The notes below the pieces were generated by a model. The model saw only the letters and a list, made by a program, of their open reading frames with translations. It was not told where the DNA came from and searched no databases. A DNA stretch of 64,000 nt, from assembly GCA_002451165.1 (NCBI GenBank), contig DKBH01000005.1, forward strand, positions 21,467 to 85,466, read 5' to 3'. This DNA is from Nitrospiraceae bacterium UBA6905 (GTDB lineage: Bacteria > Nitrospirota > Thermodesulfovibrionia > Thermodesulfovibrionales > UBA6898). Made by a program: the position numbers and the translations under genes. Of this stretch, positions 34,695-42,851 are shown in pieces; the stretch's first letter is position 1; each line of letters begins with the position of its first letter.

Positions 34695-35189
34695 TTATTT
34701 CCCTAAATATTGTTCATCAGTGACCTTTTCCTTCCAGACAACGTTCTTGCCGTCAAGGTCCCCGGTAATGACCAGATGGGTCATGGCTGAGTCGGGAGTG
34801 GCCCCGTGCCAGTGATCGATGTCGGGCGGGCACCAGACAGCGTCACCGGTTTTGATCGTAACGATCTTTCCATCCCGCGTTCCGGTCAGGCCGACACCGG
34901 CGGTCACGATCATATGTTGTCCGGCCGGATGAAGATGCCAGGCCGTTCTGGCGCCGGGCTGGAATGTGACATAGGCCCCTCCAAAGTGGGCAGTATCGTT
35001 GGCCGGGAATAACATCTTGACCTGAACATCACCGGTAAACCATTCTTCGGGACCTTTGAAGGACTTCTGCGATTCGACAGGATATATTGTCTGCATATCC
35101 GATTCTCCTTTCTTCGCATTATCAGAATTGCCGTAAACAACGGCTGCGAAAAGCATTGAAATGCCTACCATCAAGATTAGTGTCTTCAT
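34695..35189 (-). CDS. Exported cupin-domain protein
   Basis: 164 residues from ATG 35189 (AAAGGAG upstream; an in-frame start 10 codons earlier is less likely). A signal peptide (TLILMVGISMLFAAVVYG) precedes a cupin domain with FGGAYVTFQPGARTAWHLHP, GDAVWCPPDIDHWHGATP and a C-terminal VTDEQYLGK. The His residues of both cupin motifs are kept, so metal binding is likely. It is the intact paralogue of the frameshifted cupin at 31281-31792. Similar cupins often travel with dehydrogenases and tautomerases; the reaction is not known. Confidence 0.85.
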   Translation of the reverse strand: MKTLILMVGISMLFAAVVYGNSDNAKKGESDMQTIYPVESQKSFKGPEEWFTGDVQVKMLFPANDTAHFGGAYVTFQPGARTAWHLHPAGQHMIVTAGVGLTGTRDGKIVTIKTGDAVWCPPDIDHWHGATPDSAMTHLVITGDLDGKNVVWKEKVTDEQYLGK

Positions 35190-35243
35190 CTTTTTTACTC
35201 CTTTGAGTACAGCGACCACTTTATGCTTCTGTCGGTGCGCTGG

Positions 35244-36428
35244 TTAGAATGTCGCCGCATCGATCACATATCGGTAGCGGGCCTCTTTGTTCACGACCTT
35301 TTCCCAGGCCTCGTTGATCTGCTCGGCCTTGATGATCTGGATTTGCGGCAGGACATTGTTGTCAGCGCAATACGTCACCACTTCCTGTGTTTCAGGCATA
35401 CCTCCGATCAAGGACGCATTGAAGTTAACACGTGAAATGGACAGACCGATGTTGCTCAGTGTCAACTCGAATCCCTCCGGCATCCCAACCTGTGTGAAAA
35501 AGCCGTATGGCTTGACCACCGAGGCATAGGCAGCCACATCGAACTGCACGGGAATCGTGGAGATCATGTAGTCCAGTTTCCCTTTGTAGGGCGCAAGCTT
35601 CGCCGGACTGTCCATCACTATAGCCTCCTTGGCGCCGAAGGCAAGGATGTCCTTGACCTTGTCAGGTGAAGTGGTAAAACCGTAGACCTCCGCACCCTTG
35701 GACACGGCAAGCTTGATGGCCATATGGCCGAGACCGCCGATTCCTGCGACACCTACCTTGAAGCCTTTTTTCAGATCAACTTTCATTAAAGGCGAGTAAG
35801 TGGTGATTCCGGCGCAAAGCAGCGGTGCGGCTTCCTGAAAGCTTATGTTGTCCGGTATGTGAACTGCAAAGTGGTCACGCACAACGATATTGGTCGAGTA
35901 GCCGCCTTGCGATATCCCTGTGGGAGAACTTTTTTCCGGATAACCGTAAGTGAATACGGTTTCTGGACAGTACTGTTCTTCACCGTTCTTGCAGCTTTCG
36001 TGCTCAAGGTTGCTGTCCACCATGCAGCCAACACCTGCCCTGTCTCCGACCTTGAACTTTGTCACGTTCCTGCCAACAGCAGTCACGATGCCGACAATCT
36101 CGTGACCCGGCACCTGCGGATATTGCTGCTTACCCCAATGGCCTTTCATCTGGTGAATGTCTGAATGGCAGATGCTGGCGTATTTGATCTCGATCAGGAT
36201 ATCGTTGTCACCCACGGGACGGCGTTCAAACTCCCAGGGAGACAACTTCCCTGAAGTATCCGTTGCTGCATATCCTTTTGACTTGATGTTCGTGCTCATA
36301 ACTGGTCCTTTCGACTGATTGGCTTTTGCTAAAAGCTGGGCCGGACTGATCAGCATGAGGCCCACGCCAGCAGCTGCGGTCTGTTGTATGAATGCCCTTC
36401 TTGATACCTTCTTATCATTGTCGCTCAT
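35244..36428 (-). CDS. Zinc alcohol dehydrogenase of the cinnamyl/YahK type with a Tat signal
   Basis: 394 residues. The N-terminus has a twin-arginine signal, VSRRAFIQQTAAAGVGLMLI (R10, R11), before the enzyme. Catalytic zinc ligands lie in SICHSDIHQMKGHWG and VPGHEIVGIV, and the cofactor motif is VGVAGIGGLGHMAIKLAV. In the structural zinc loop SNLEHESCKNGEEQYC the first two of the usual four cysteines are Asn and His. YahK-type enzymes reduce aldehydes with NADPH in the cytoplasm, so a Tat-exported version is odd: it would have to carry folded, bound cofactor outward, or the signal may be a membrane anchor. Divergent from the AraC gene. Confidence 0.85.
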   Translation of the reverse strand: MSDNDKKVSRRAFIQQTAAAGVGLMLISPAQLLAKANQSKGPVMSTNIKSKGYAATDTSGKLSPWEFERRPVGDNDILIEIKYASICHSDIHQMKGHWGKQQYPQVPGHEIVGIVTAVGRNVTKFKVGDRAGVGCMVDSNLEHESCKNGEEQYCPETVFTYGYPEKSSPTGISQGGYSTNIVVRDHFAVHIPDNISFQEAAPLLCAGITTYSPLMKVDLKKGFKVGVAGIGGLGHMAIKLAVSKGAEVYGFTTSPDKVKDILAFGAKEAIVMDSPAKLAPYKGKLDYMISTIPVQFDVAAYASVVKPYGFFTQVGMPEGFELTLSNIGLSISRVNFNASLIGGMPETQEVVTYCADNNVLPQIQIIKAEQINEAWEKVVNKEARYRYVIDAATF

Positions 36429-36507
36429 TTTCTATCCCCTTTATTTCCGATCTCATTAACCCCTTCATGATCCCGGGTTTTTCTCTTCTCGATGATTTAA
36501 TGATACT

Positions 36508-36606
36508 CCTGATATCAGCAGGTTAGGTAGACCATTTCTGCCTATTTATTGCCTGATAGTACGAATCAGGCAGTTTTGAGTTGAAAATGCAGGCAAGCGC
36601 CTGATA
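36508..36606. promoter_or_regulatory. Candidate AraC operators between divergent genes
   Basis: CCTGATA occurs three times on the + strand, at 36508-36514, 36552-36558 and 36600-36606. The middle copy is part of an inverted repeat TGCCTGAT-N7-ATCAGGCA (36550-36572), and the first is inside the palindrome CTGATATCAG. They lie between the Tat alcohol dehydrogenase and the AraC regulator, where a YqhC-like activator would be expected to bind. Confidence 0.45.
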
Positions 36607-36630
36607 ATATCAAGATGAGGAGACGCGAAC

Positions 36631-37533
36631 ATGGACCATATGGACGGCCCGAGAGATACATTGAGAAAAAGCATCGCCAAGATTGCTTTAAATGAGGACC
36701 GTACTGAATGCGGTATCGAGGGTCTGCACCTTTACAGAAAGAACAAGCCCACCGAGCCCCATAGCGGCATATATCCTCCATGCATATGCCTGGCGGTACA
36801 GGGTGCAAAGCGTGCGGTACTTGAAAACATTGAATACGTATACGATATCCAGCACTACCTGATAACCCCTGTAAACCTGCCGACTATCGTACAAGTCGTA
36901 GAGGCCAGCCCGGAGGTGCCATATCTGGGGTTTGTGCTGGACCTTGATCTGCGGGTTCTTTCAGAGTTGCTGCTTGATAGCGACCTGCCTCAAGCCCAGG
37001 CGCAGAAGTCCGGGCATGCAATGGCCACGGGAAAAGTCACCCATGAACTCATCAATGCCTTTCAGCGGCTCATTGACTTGATGGATAAACCCAAGGACAT
37101 ACCCATTCTGGCTCCGATGATAAAAAGGGAGATATTCTACCGCATGCTCACGGGAGAGCATTGCGCCCACCTTCGCCATATGGCAACAGCAGGAAGCCAG
37201 GGCAACAGGATAGCGCGCGCCATCGACTGGCTGAGGGATAATTTCGCCGAACCACTGCGCATTGATGATCTGGCAGCCAGGGTCAATATGAGCACATCAA
37301 CATTCCATCACCACTTTAAGACGCTTACTGCCATGAGCCCGCTTCAGTACCAGAAGTGGCTGCGCCTTAATGAAGCCAGAAGATTGATGTTGAATGAGGA
37401 GCGCGACGCAACAACCGCCGCACTTGAGGTTGGCTACGAAAGCCCATCCCAGTTCAGCCGCGAATACAGCCGTTTATTTGGGAACTCTCCATTGCGTGAT
37501 GTAAAGCTCCTCAGGCAAACGGTCAGTGTATAG
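36631..37533 (+). CDS. AraC-family regulator, YqhC-like
   Basis: 300 residues. The N-terminal half (IYPPCICLAVQGAKRAV, YLITPVNLPTIVQVVEASPE, YLGFVLDLDLRVLSELL) matches the AraC_N type found in E. coli YqhC. The C-terminal half has two helix-turn-helix motifs (LRIDDLAARVNMSTSTFHHH and ATTAALEVGYESPSQFSREY). YqhC activates an aldehyde reductase and an aldo/keto reductase when aldehydes accumulate. Here the gene is divergent from an alcohol dehydrogenase, and an aldo/keto reductase remnant lies in the same cluster, so a matching role is a reasonable inference. GAGGAG precedes ATG 36631. Confidence 0.9.
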   Translation: MDHMDGPRDTLRKSIAKIALNEDRTECGIEGLHLYRKNKPTEPHSGIYPPCICLAVQGAKRAVLENIEYVYDIQHYLITPVNLPTIVQVVEASPEVPYLGFVLDLDLRVLSELLLDSDLPQAQAQKSGHAMATGKVTHELINAFQRLIDLMDKPKDIPILAPMIKREIFYRMLTGEHCAHLRHMATAGSQGNRIARAIDWLRDNFAEPLRIDDLAARVNMSTSTFHHHFKTLTAMSPLQYQKWLRLNEARRLMLNEERDATTAALEVGYESPSQFSREYSRLFGNSPLRDVKLLRQTVSV

Positions 37534-37845
37534 GGCTGTAGCGGACAAATCTAAATAAAGTGTGATTAAGAGATGCTGGCCTATTTGAGCAGGTATCGCA
37601 TTGACTGCTCATTCGCCCTTGTTAGTGCTTGTTTTATAGGGAGGGCGGAGAGTTCAATTTCCGCTGCTTTCTTTTCTCGAATAATCTCCCAATTTTGTGC
37701 CCATTTTGTGCCCGTCGAATGAATATTCCATCTGATTTCAGCTGACTCCAGCTGACATGACAAAAAAGAGATACCCCCCTGAAAGCTATGAACTATCATG
37801 CACTTTCAAGGGGTTATTGAGTTATACAGAGAAATGATTATTTGT
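37534..37845. other. Island right end without a recognised gene
   Basis: About 310 bp between the AraC gene and the right tRNA repeat. A 72-codon minus-strand frame (37581-37799) is open but matches no family that I recognise. The DNA is more AT-rich than neighbouring genes. The phrase TTTTGTGCCC occurs twice near 37696. An integrase remnant is conceivable here by position but no catalytic motif is visible. Confidence 0.4.
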
Positions 37846-37902
37846 ACTCAAAATCCGGTTGGGGCAACCTAGTGGGAGTTCGATTCTCCCCACCGGCACC
37901 AT
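37846..37902 (+). repeat. Right attachment-like repeat (orphan 3' part of tRNA-Leu)
   Basis: 57 bp running from the anticodon loop ACTCAAAATCCGG to the CCA end, matching 31112-31168 with three changes. The T arm here is GGGAG-TTCGATT-CTCCC, a compensated pair change. There is no D arm or 5' acceptor strand upstream, so it is not a functional tRNA gene. Confidence 0.88.
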
Positions 37903-37942
37903 TTCCCCCCGCTGCTTGATTCGTAATAAATAACGCGGTAAT

Positions 37943-38602
37943 ATGGAGCAAGAGGAGAACATGGAGCCACTGCAGAAAACAGCATTCCTTGAGGTCTTCC
38001 CGATATTCTCGAAGTCAGCGGACGAACTTGTCGTAGAGTTGCTTTCCGTTTCCTTGCATCAGCAATTCCCGGCAAATGCGAGAGTATACACCGAGGGTGA
38101 TGCCTGCAATGGGATAGCCTTTCTGCTATCCGGAGAAATTAGGGTCTTTAAATCGGGTGAGGCCGGCAGAGAAATTACTCTTTATGAAATAGGGAGAGGA
38201 GAGACCTGCATCCTGAATGCTTCCTGTATCCTTTCAAGCCTTACCTATCCTGCAAACGCCGTCTCGACAGAGTCCGGTACTATGCTGTATATCACGTCCC
38301 GTGATTTCAGGCGACTGGTCGCATCATACGAAGACATGCGGAACTTCGTATTCAATATCTTGAGCCAGCGCCTTGTGGAGGTTATGGCGCTCGTGGAAGA
38401 GATCGCTTTCGGACGCATGGACAGGCGCTTGCTGGACTATTTGGTCGAAAAAGCCGACCACAACCGTCTCATGGCAACCCACCAGAGAATAGCCGATGAT
38501 CTCGGAACATCCCGTGAGGTCGTCAGTAGACTGCTGAAAGATTTCGAGAGAAAAGGTAGAATTTCTCTTTCGCGTCATCTGATAGAACTGAGGACGGTCT
38601 GA
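37943..38602 (+). CDS. Crp/Fnr-family transcriptional regulator
   Basis: 219 residues. A cyclic-nucleotide-binding-like beta barrel (about 15-130; YTEGDACNGIAFLLSGEIRV) is followed by the dimer helix and a winged HTH (ATHQRIADDLGTSREVVSRLLKDF). A Cys pair, GETCILNASCILSS, lies in the barrel and recurs in anaerobe members of the family. The classical cAMP-contact RxxLS is absent, so the ligand is probably not cAMP. It sits just outside the island. The target genes are not evident. Confidence 0.9.
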   Translation: MEQEENMEPLQKTAFLEVFPIFSKSADELVVELLSVSLHQQFPANARVYTEGDACNGIAFLLSGEIRVFKSGEAGREITLYEIGRGETCILNASCILSSLTYPANAVSTESGTMLYITSRDFRRLVASYEDMRNFVFNILSQRLVEVMALVEEIAFGRMDRRLLDYLVEKADHNRLMATHQRIADDLGTSREVVSRLLKDFERKGRISLSRHLIELRTV

Positions 38603-38659
38603 TCCGTACAGTTTCTGTGGTTTTCCCTCTGCCCGGAAAAATGGTAAAGTAGTGATACC

Positions 38660-39004
38660 ATGTCCCGCAAGATCCTTGTCGTCGACGACGAACTCCTAAT
38701 CCTGAACGCAGTCGAAAAAGCACTGACAAAAGAAGGATACCGTGTCACCGGGGTCCAGAACCGGCAGGAGCTCGAGGCTGCGCTGCAGAGCGCCCCCTAT
38801 GATCTCCTGATAACCGATCTGCACATGGAAGAGGCCTCTGCAGAGGATATCATCAGCAGGGTGAAGCAGAAATCTCCTGCGATCAGAGTACTTCTTATGA
38901 GCGGTACTGCCTCCAGGACCGATACTGACAATTTCATCGAGAAGCCTTTTAAGCTTGCTGAATTGAGAGAAAAAGTCAGGGCCTTTCTGCATGAGCCTTC
39001 CTGA
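38660..39004 (+). CDS. Single-domain response regulator
   Basis: 114 residues forming one receiver domain: ILVVDDELLILNAV (acidic pair), LLITDLHMEEAS (phospho-acceptor Asp), LLMSGTA and the conserved Lys in FIEKPFKLAEL. No output domain. It overlaps the next gene by 14 nt and lies 57 nt after the Crp/Fnr gene. A weak purine run precedes the ATG. No cognate kinase is adjacent. Confidence 0.88.
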   Translation: MSRKILVVDDELLILNAVEKALTKEGYRVTGVQNRQELEAALQSAPYDLLITDLHMEEASAEDIISRVKQKSPAIRVLLMSGTASRTDTDNFIEKPFKLAELREKVRAFLHEPS

Positions 39005-41003
39005 AATCGACGCTGCTCTCTTTTTTTTCATAAACCGGGATCTGCAGAATGCGCTCTTTGACAGACTCATGCCCTTTGTTACATCTCATACCTTGCTGGT
39101 CTTCCTTCCGTTTGTCCTGCTCCTGATTCTGAGGGTAAAAAAGGATGCGATACCTGTTCTCCTTGTAGCGCTCTTTGCCATCACGATAGCGGACGCAAGC
39201 AGCCATGCGCTGAAAGAGGTGTTCCTGCGGCCGCGACCGTGCAGCACCTTCAGCAATGTCCATCTCCTAGTGGGCTGCGGAAGGTCCTATGCCATGCCCT
39301 CGAACCATGCGGCTAATGCCTTCGCCTTTGCCATGACTATATGGATGATGATGAAAAAAAAGGCATATGCTGTGTTTGCTGCTTTAGCCGCAGCGATAGG
39401 TCTGTCCCGGGTATCCGTGGGCGTTCATTATCCCGCTGACGTGCTTGTCGGGGCTCTTATCGGCACTGCTATTGCGCATACCGCGGTGCTGATCTACCAG
39501 CGGGCTGTGCAGATAGTCGAACACCGATGGTATGGACAGGGTCTCGTCCTTATCCTCCTTCTGCTCAGTTTTTTTCGCATTACATACATAATGACCGGCC
39601 CGTTCGACCTTTCTCCGGATGAGGCACATTATTGGGAATGGTCCCGCCGTCTTGACTGGAGCTACTATTCAAAGGGCCCTATGATCGCCTGCCTCATCCG
39701 TGTCGGAACCGGCATTTTCGGCAATAGTGTACTGGGGGTAAGGGTATTCGCCCCGATTCTTTCAGCTTTCAGCAGTCTTATGCTCTTTCGACTCGGCAAA
39801 GAACTCTATAGTGAAAAAACGGGGTTTGCCGCGGCCCTGCTCCTCCAGATCGTGCCACTCTTTTCGGTCTTTGGCATAGTTCTGACTATTGACGCCCCCT
39901 TTATCTTCTTTTGGATACTGTCCCTCACGCTGTTTCATCATATCATCTGGAAGGAAGGGCAGGCATCTCGGGTGCCGTGGTCGCTCCTCGGGATAGCCGT
40001 CGGCCTCGGGCTGCTTACAAAATATACCATGGCATTCTTTCCTCTTTCCGCATTTCTCTTTCTGCTCGTTCGGAAGCACTGCCGGAAGTATTTGAAGACA
40101 GCCGGGCCGTATTTCGGTCTCATCGTCAGCATGCTGGTCTTCAGTCCGGTACTGTTCTGGAACGCTGCCAACGGATGGGTTACACTGAAGCATACGGCGG
40201 GACAGGCGCATATCGGGGATGGGTTGGTCCTTTCTTTCAGGACATTCGGTGAGTTTCTCGGGTCCCAGGCGGGTGTTCTTACCCCTGTCCTCTTCGTTAT
40301 GCTCTTCACGGCCCTCTTCAAGCTCAGGGATTCACGGGAAGGTTCATTTCTCATCTGGTTTTCGACACCGGTCATCGCGTTCTTCCTGCTGAAGAGCCTC
40401 CAGGGGAAAGTTCAGGCGAATTGGGCGATGACAGGGTATATCACAGCCCTTATTGCCTTTTCAGCGGCCTACATTGGGCGATGGAAAGATCTTCGAACAC
40501 CGGCCCGGCTGACTGCAGCGGGTGCCCTTCTCCTTGCCTTGATGGCATCGCTCATTGTACATTTCCCTTCAGCTTTCAGACTCCCTGACAATGTTGATCC
40601 CTCTCGGCGTTTTGTCGGCTGGCGGGAACTCGGCAGAGAAGCAAGCCTGTCTTACCAGAAGCTGTCGGCGCAGGGGCCTGCCTTTGTATTTTCCGACAGC
40701 TACCAGGTCTCCAGTGAGTTGGCATTTTATATGGAGGGAAATCCGATCACCTACTGCGCAAATACCGGCCGGCGCATGAACCAATATGACCTCTGGCCGG
40801 GATTCGATCGTCTCATCGGGCAGAACGCCCTCTTTGTCAGAACTAAGGAAAAAGGTCTTCCTGAAGAGGTGCGCAGTGCCTTCGCCTCCTGCGACCGTGA
40901 GGTGATGACCGTCAAGACGAGGAACCGGAAGATCATGAAATTTACCTTATTCACGTGTTATGATTTTCGTGGCTTCAAATCTCAGCCGATAGAGAGTTTT
41001 TAA
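38991..41003 (+). CDS. PAP2 phosphatase fused to GT39/ArnT-like glycosyltransferase
   Basis: 670 residues with many membrane helices. The first 180 residues are a PAP2 lipid phosphatase: KEVFLRPRPC, YAMPSNHAANAFAFA and SRVSVGVHYPADV, the three catalytic motifs. The remainder is a GT-C transferase of the ArnT/PMT type with the N-terminal acidic motif SPDEAHYWEWSRRLDWSYYS and about ten more helices. Such transferases use polyprenyl-phosphate sugars in the periplasm; the PAP2 part could recycle the polyprenyl diphosphate carrier. The downstream GT2 enzyme would supply the lipid-linked sugar, giving a coherent operon for decorating lipid A, glycan or protein. The acceptor is unknown. Confidence 0.88.
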   Translation: MSLPEIDAALFFFINRDLQNALFDRLMPFVTSHTLLVFLPFVLLLILRVKKDAIPVLLVALFAITIADASSHALKEVFLRPRPCSTFSNVHLLVGCGRSYAMPSNHAANAFAFAMTIWMMMKKKAYAVFAALAAAIGLSRVSVGVHYPADVLVGALIGTAIAHTAVLIYQRAVQIVEHRWYGQGLVLILLLLSFFRITYIMTGPFDLSPDEAHYWEWSRRLDWSYYSKGPMIACLIRVGTGIFGNSVLGVRVFAPILSAFSSLMLFRLGKELYSEKTGFAAALLLQIVPLFSVFGIVLTIDAPFIFFWILSLTLFHHIIWKEGQASRVPWSLLGIAVGLGLLTKYTMAFFPLSAFLFLLVRKHCRKYLKTAGPYFGLIVSMLVFSPVLFWNAANGWVTLKHTAGQAHIGDGLVLSFRTFGEFLGSQAGVLTPVLFVMLFTALFKLRDSREGSFLIWFSTPVIAFFLLKSLQGKVQANWAMTGYITALIAFSAAYIGRWKDLRTPARLTAAGALLLALMASLIVHFPSAFRLPDNVDPSRRFVGWRELGREASLSYQKLSAQGPAFVFSDSYQVSSELAFYMEGNPITYCANTGRRMNQYDLWPGFDRLIGQNALFVRTKEKGLPEEVRSAFASCDREVMTVKTRNRKIMKFTLFTCYDFRGFKSQPIESF

Positions 41004-41944
41004 TGACTGTATCCGTTGTAATACCGCTCTATAATGAAGAAGAAAACGTCCGGGAGCTGCATGCCCGCCTCAAGGCGGTGCTTGATACTATCGGGACGGA
41101 GTATGAGGTTCTCTTCATCGATGACGGCAGTACAGACAGCACGCTAGCGCTTCTCCAGGACATCCAGGCTCAAGACAGCAGGACCATCGTACTGAGCCTG
41201 AGAAGGAACTTCGGCCAGACAGCGGCGTTTGCCGCTGGGTTTGACTATTCTCGCGGTGACATCATCGTCACGATGGACGGGGATCTGCAGAACGACCCGA
41301 ACGACATCCCGAAGATCATCGCGATGATGAAGGACAACGACCTGGTAAGCGGCTGGAGAAAAAAGCGCAAGGATCCCTTTCTTTCGCGGCGGCTTCCGTC
41401 CATCATGGCGAACTGGCTCATCAGCAAGGTGACGGGGGTGAATCTGCATGACTACGGATGCTCCCTCAAGGCATACAAGCGCGACGTGATCAAGAACCTC
41501 AAGCTCTACGGCGAGATGCACCGCTTCATACCTGCCGTCGCCAGTTGGTACGGTGTGCGGATCGCAGAGGTGGAGACCACACATCACCCGAGACTGCGGG
41601 GAAAGTCAAAGTACGGGATATCGCGGACCGTCAAAGTTGTGCTCGATCTTATCACGGTAAAGTTTCTCCAGAGCTTCTCCACCAAACCCCTCCAGTTCTT
41701 CGGTCCCATCGGCATAGTCAGCGGTATGATGGGATTGGTTATCTCCCTGTATCTGGCCATGGGCAAGCTGCTCCTGGGCCGGGAGATCGGTGGCAGGCCG
41801 CTCCTTCTGCTCGGTGCGCTCCTGATCATTGTCGGCATCCAGTTCATTGGCATGGGGCTTCTCGGCGAAATGATGGTGCGCGTATACCATGAAACGCAGA
41901 AAAAACCTATCTACGTCATAAAGAAAGTCATTGGTCCGGGCTAG
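41003..41944 (+). CDS. GT2 polyprenyl-phosphate glycosyltransferase (DPM1/GtrB/ArnC-like)
   Basis: 313 residues. The GT2 domain shows VSVVIPLYNEEENVREL, FIDDGSTDSTL, VTMDGDLQNDPNDIP (Asp-rich nucleotide-sugar site) and DYGCSLKAYKRDV, followed by HHPRLRGKSKYG. Two C-terminal membrane helices follow (about 225-250 and 262-290). It transfers a sugar from a nucleotide donor to polyprenyl phosphate on the cytoplasmic face. The start ATG overlaps the stop of the PAP2-GT fusion, consistent with a joint pathway. Confidence 0.93.
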   Translation: MTVSVVIPLYNEEENVRELHARLKAVLDTIGTEYEVLFIDDGSTDSTLALLQDIQAQDSRTIVLSLRRNFGQTAAFAAGFDYSRGDIIVTMDGDLQNDPNDIPKIIAMMKDNDLVSGWRKKRKDPFLSRRLPSIMANWLISKVTGVNLHDYGCSLKAYKRDVIKNLKLYGEMHRFIPAVASWYGVRIAEVETTHHPRLRGKSKYGISRTVKVVLDLITVKFLQSFSTKPLQFFGPIGIVSGMMGLVISLYLAMGKLLLGREIGGRPLLLLGALLIIVGIQFIGMGLLGEMMVRVYHETQKKPIYVIKKVIGPG

Positions 41945-42851
41945 CAACAAAATCTATATCTTTGTCCTCAAGCTGGCTGTCAGCGGCGCCTCGTTATTTC
42001 TTATCTTCAGGAAGGCGGACATAGAACATGTGGCATATATCCTGAAGAATATCGGCCTTTCGTCTTTCCTGGCCGTTGCCGCCGTCTATATTGCATCCCA
42101 GCTCGTTTCTGCCGTGCGATGGAGAACGCTTCTGATGGACCGATTTCCCTTCGGGAAACTCTTCGCCCTCTATATGATCGGCGCGTTCTTCAGCACCTTC
42201 CTGCCGGGGCTGATCGGCGGCGATGCTCTACGGGCCTATTACCTCAATAAGGATGCCCGAAAGATGAGCGCTACCCTTGCCTCGGTGTTCATGGACCGCT
42301 ATGTCGGTTTCGTAAGCCTTATGGCGATAGGCATTGCCGCCTTTCCGTTCAGCTTAAGATCTTTTGCCGGTTCTCCCTACACCTGGCTTATGCCGGTCAT
42401 TTTTGTCTCCTTCGTCGTCGCGAGCATCTTGTTCTTTACGCTGCAACTCGGAAAGCGGTTCAGATTCATGACAGAAATCTATGAATATTTTTCTCTCCTT
42501 AGGGATCGGAAGACAACCCTGGCGTCGGCGATCGGCCTGTCCGTGATCATACAGCTCATGAACTTTTTGATGGTCATCATACTGGCATGGCGCATGAATC
42601 TGCCGGTGTCACTGCTGCAGCTCGCTGTCTTCCTTCCGATCGTTATCACCATATCGTCGCTTCCCATCTCCATCTCCGGAATCGGCGTGAGGGAGGGGGC
42701 CTTTGTCATTCTGCTCGGTCTGATCAATATCGGACCTGAAGCTGCGACGTCCCTTTCCCTTTCCTGGTTCTTTTCCATTGTTATCGGGAGCCTGCCCGGC
42801 CTTGCGTTCTATGTCTTTCATGACCGGGAGCGGAAGAGCATATCATCATGA
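41931..42851 (+). CDS. Lysylphosphatidylglycerol synthase transmembrane-family protein (UPF0104)
   Basis: 306 residues with about eight membrane helices and the family motifs LPGLIGGDALRAYYL, ASVFMDRYVGF and LPISISGIGVREGAFV. Members are membrane proteins related to the flippase half of MprF and to AglD, often placed beside polyprenyl-phosphate glycosyltransferases. A lipid or lipid-sugar transport role fits the operon but is inferred. It overlaps the GT2 gene by 14 nt and bioA by 4 nt. Confidence 0.88.
   Translation: MVRASNKIYIFVLKLAVSGASLFLIFRKADIEHVAYILKNIGLSSFLAVAAVYIASQLVSAVRWRTLLMDRFPFGKLFALYMIGAFFSTFLPGLIGGDALRAYYLNKDARKMSATLASVFMDRYVGFVSLMAIGIAAFPFSLRSFAGSPYTWLMPVIFVSFVVASILFFTLQLGKRFRFMTEIYEYFSLLRDRKTTLASAIGLSVIIQLMNFLMVIILAWRMNLPVSLLQLAVFLPIVITISSLPISISGIGVREGAFVILLGLINIGPEAATSLSLSWFFSIVIGSLPGLAFYVFHDRERKSISS

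Larger units (their letters stand above)
31169..37845. mobile_element. Genomic island inserted at tRNA-Leu(CAA), integrase not recognisable
   Basis: The 6.7-kb segment lies between the two tRNA-Leu 3' repeats. It holds a frameshifted cupin, an FMN reductase, an aldo/keto reductase fragment, a SnoaL-like protein, a zinc alcohol dehydrogenase, a 4-oxalocrotonate tautomerase-like protein, a second cupin, a Tat-signal alcohol dehydrogenase and a divergent AraC regulator. No integrase is recognisable, so the element is probably fixed. Two decayed genes support an older insertion. The cargo looks like a carbonyl or electrophile response module. Confidence 0.75.

Noticed and set aside
37581..37799. 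72-codon minus-strand frame next to the right tRNA repeat as an integrase remnant
   Set aside because: The position is suggestive but no tyrosine-recombinase motif (R...HxxR...Y) is visible, so no function is assigned.
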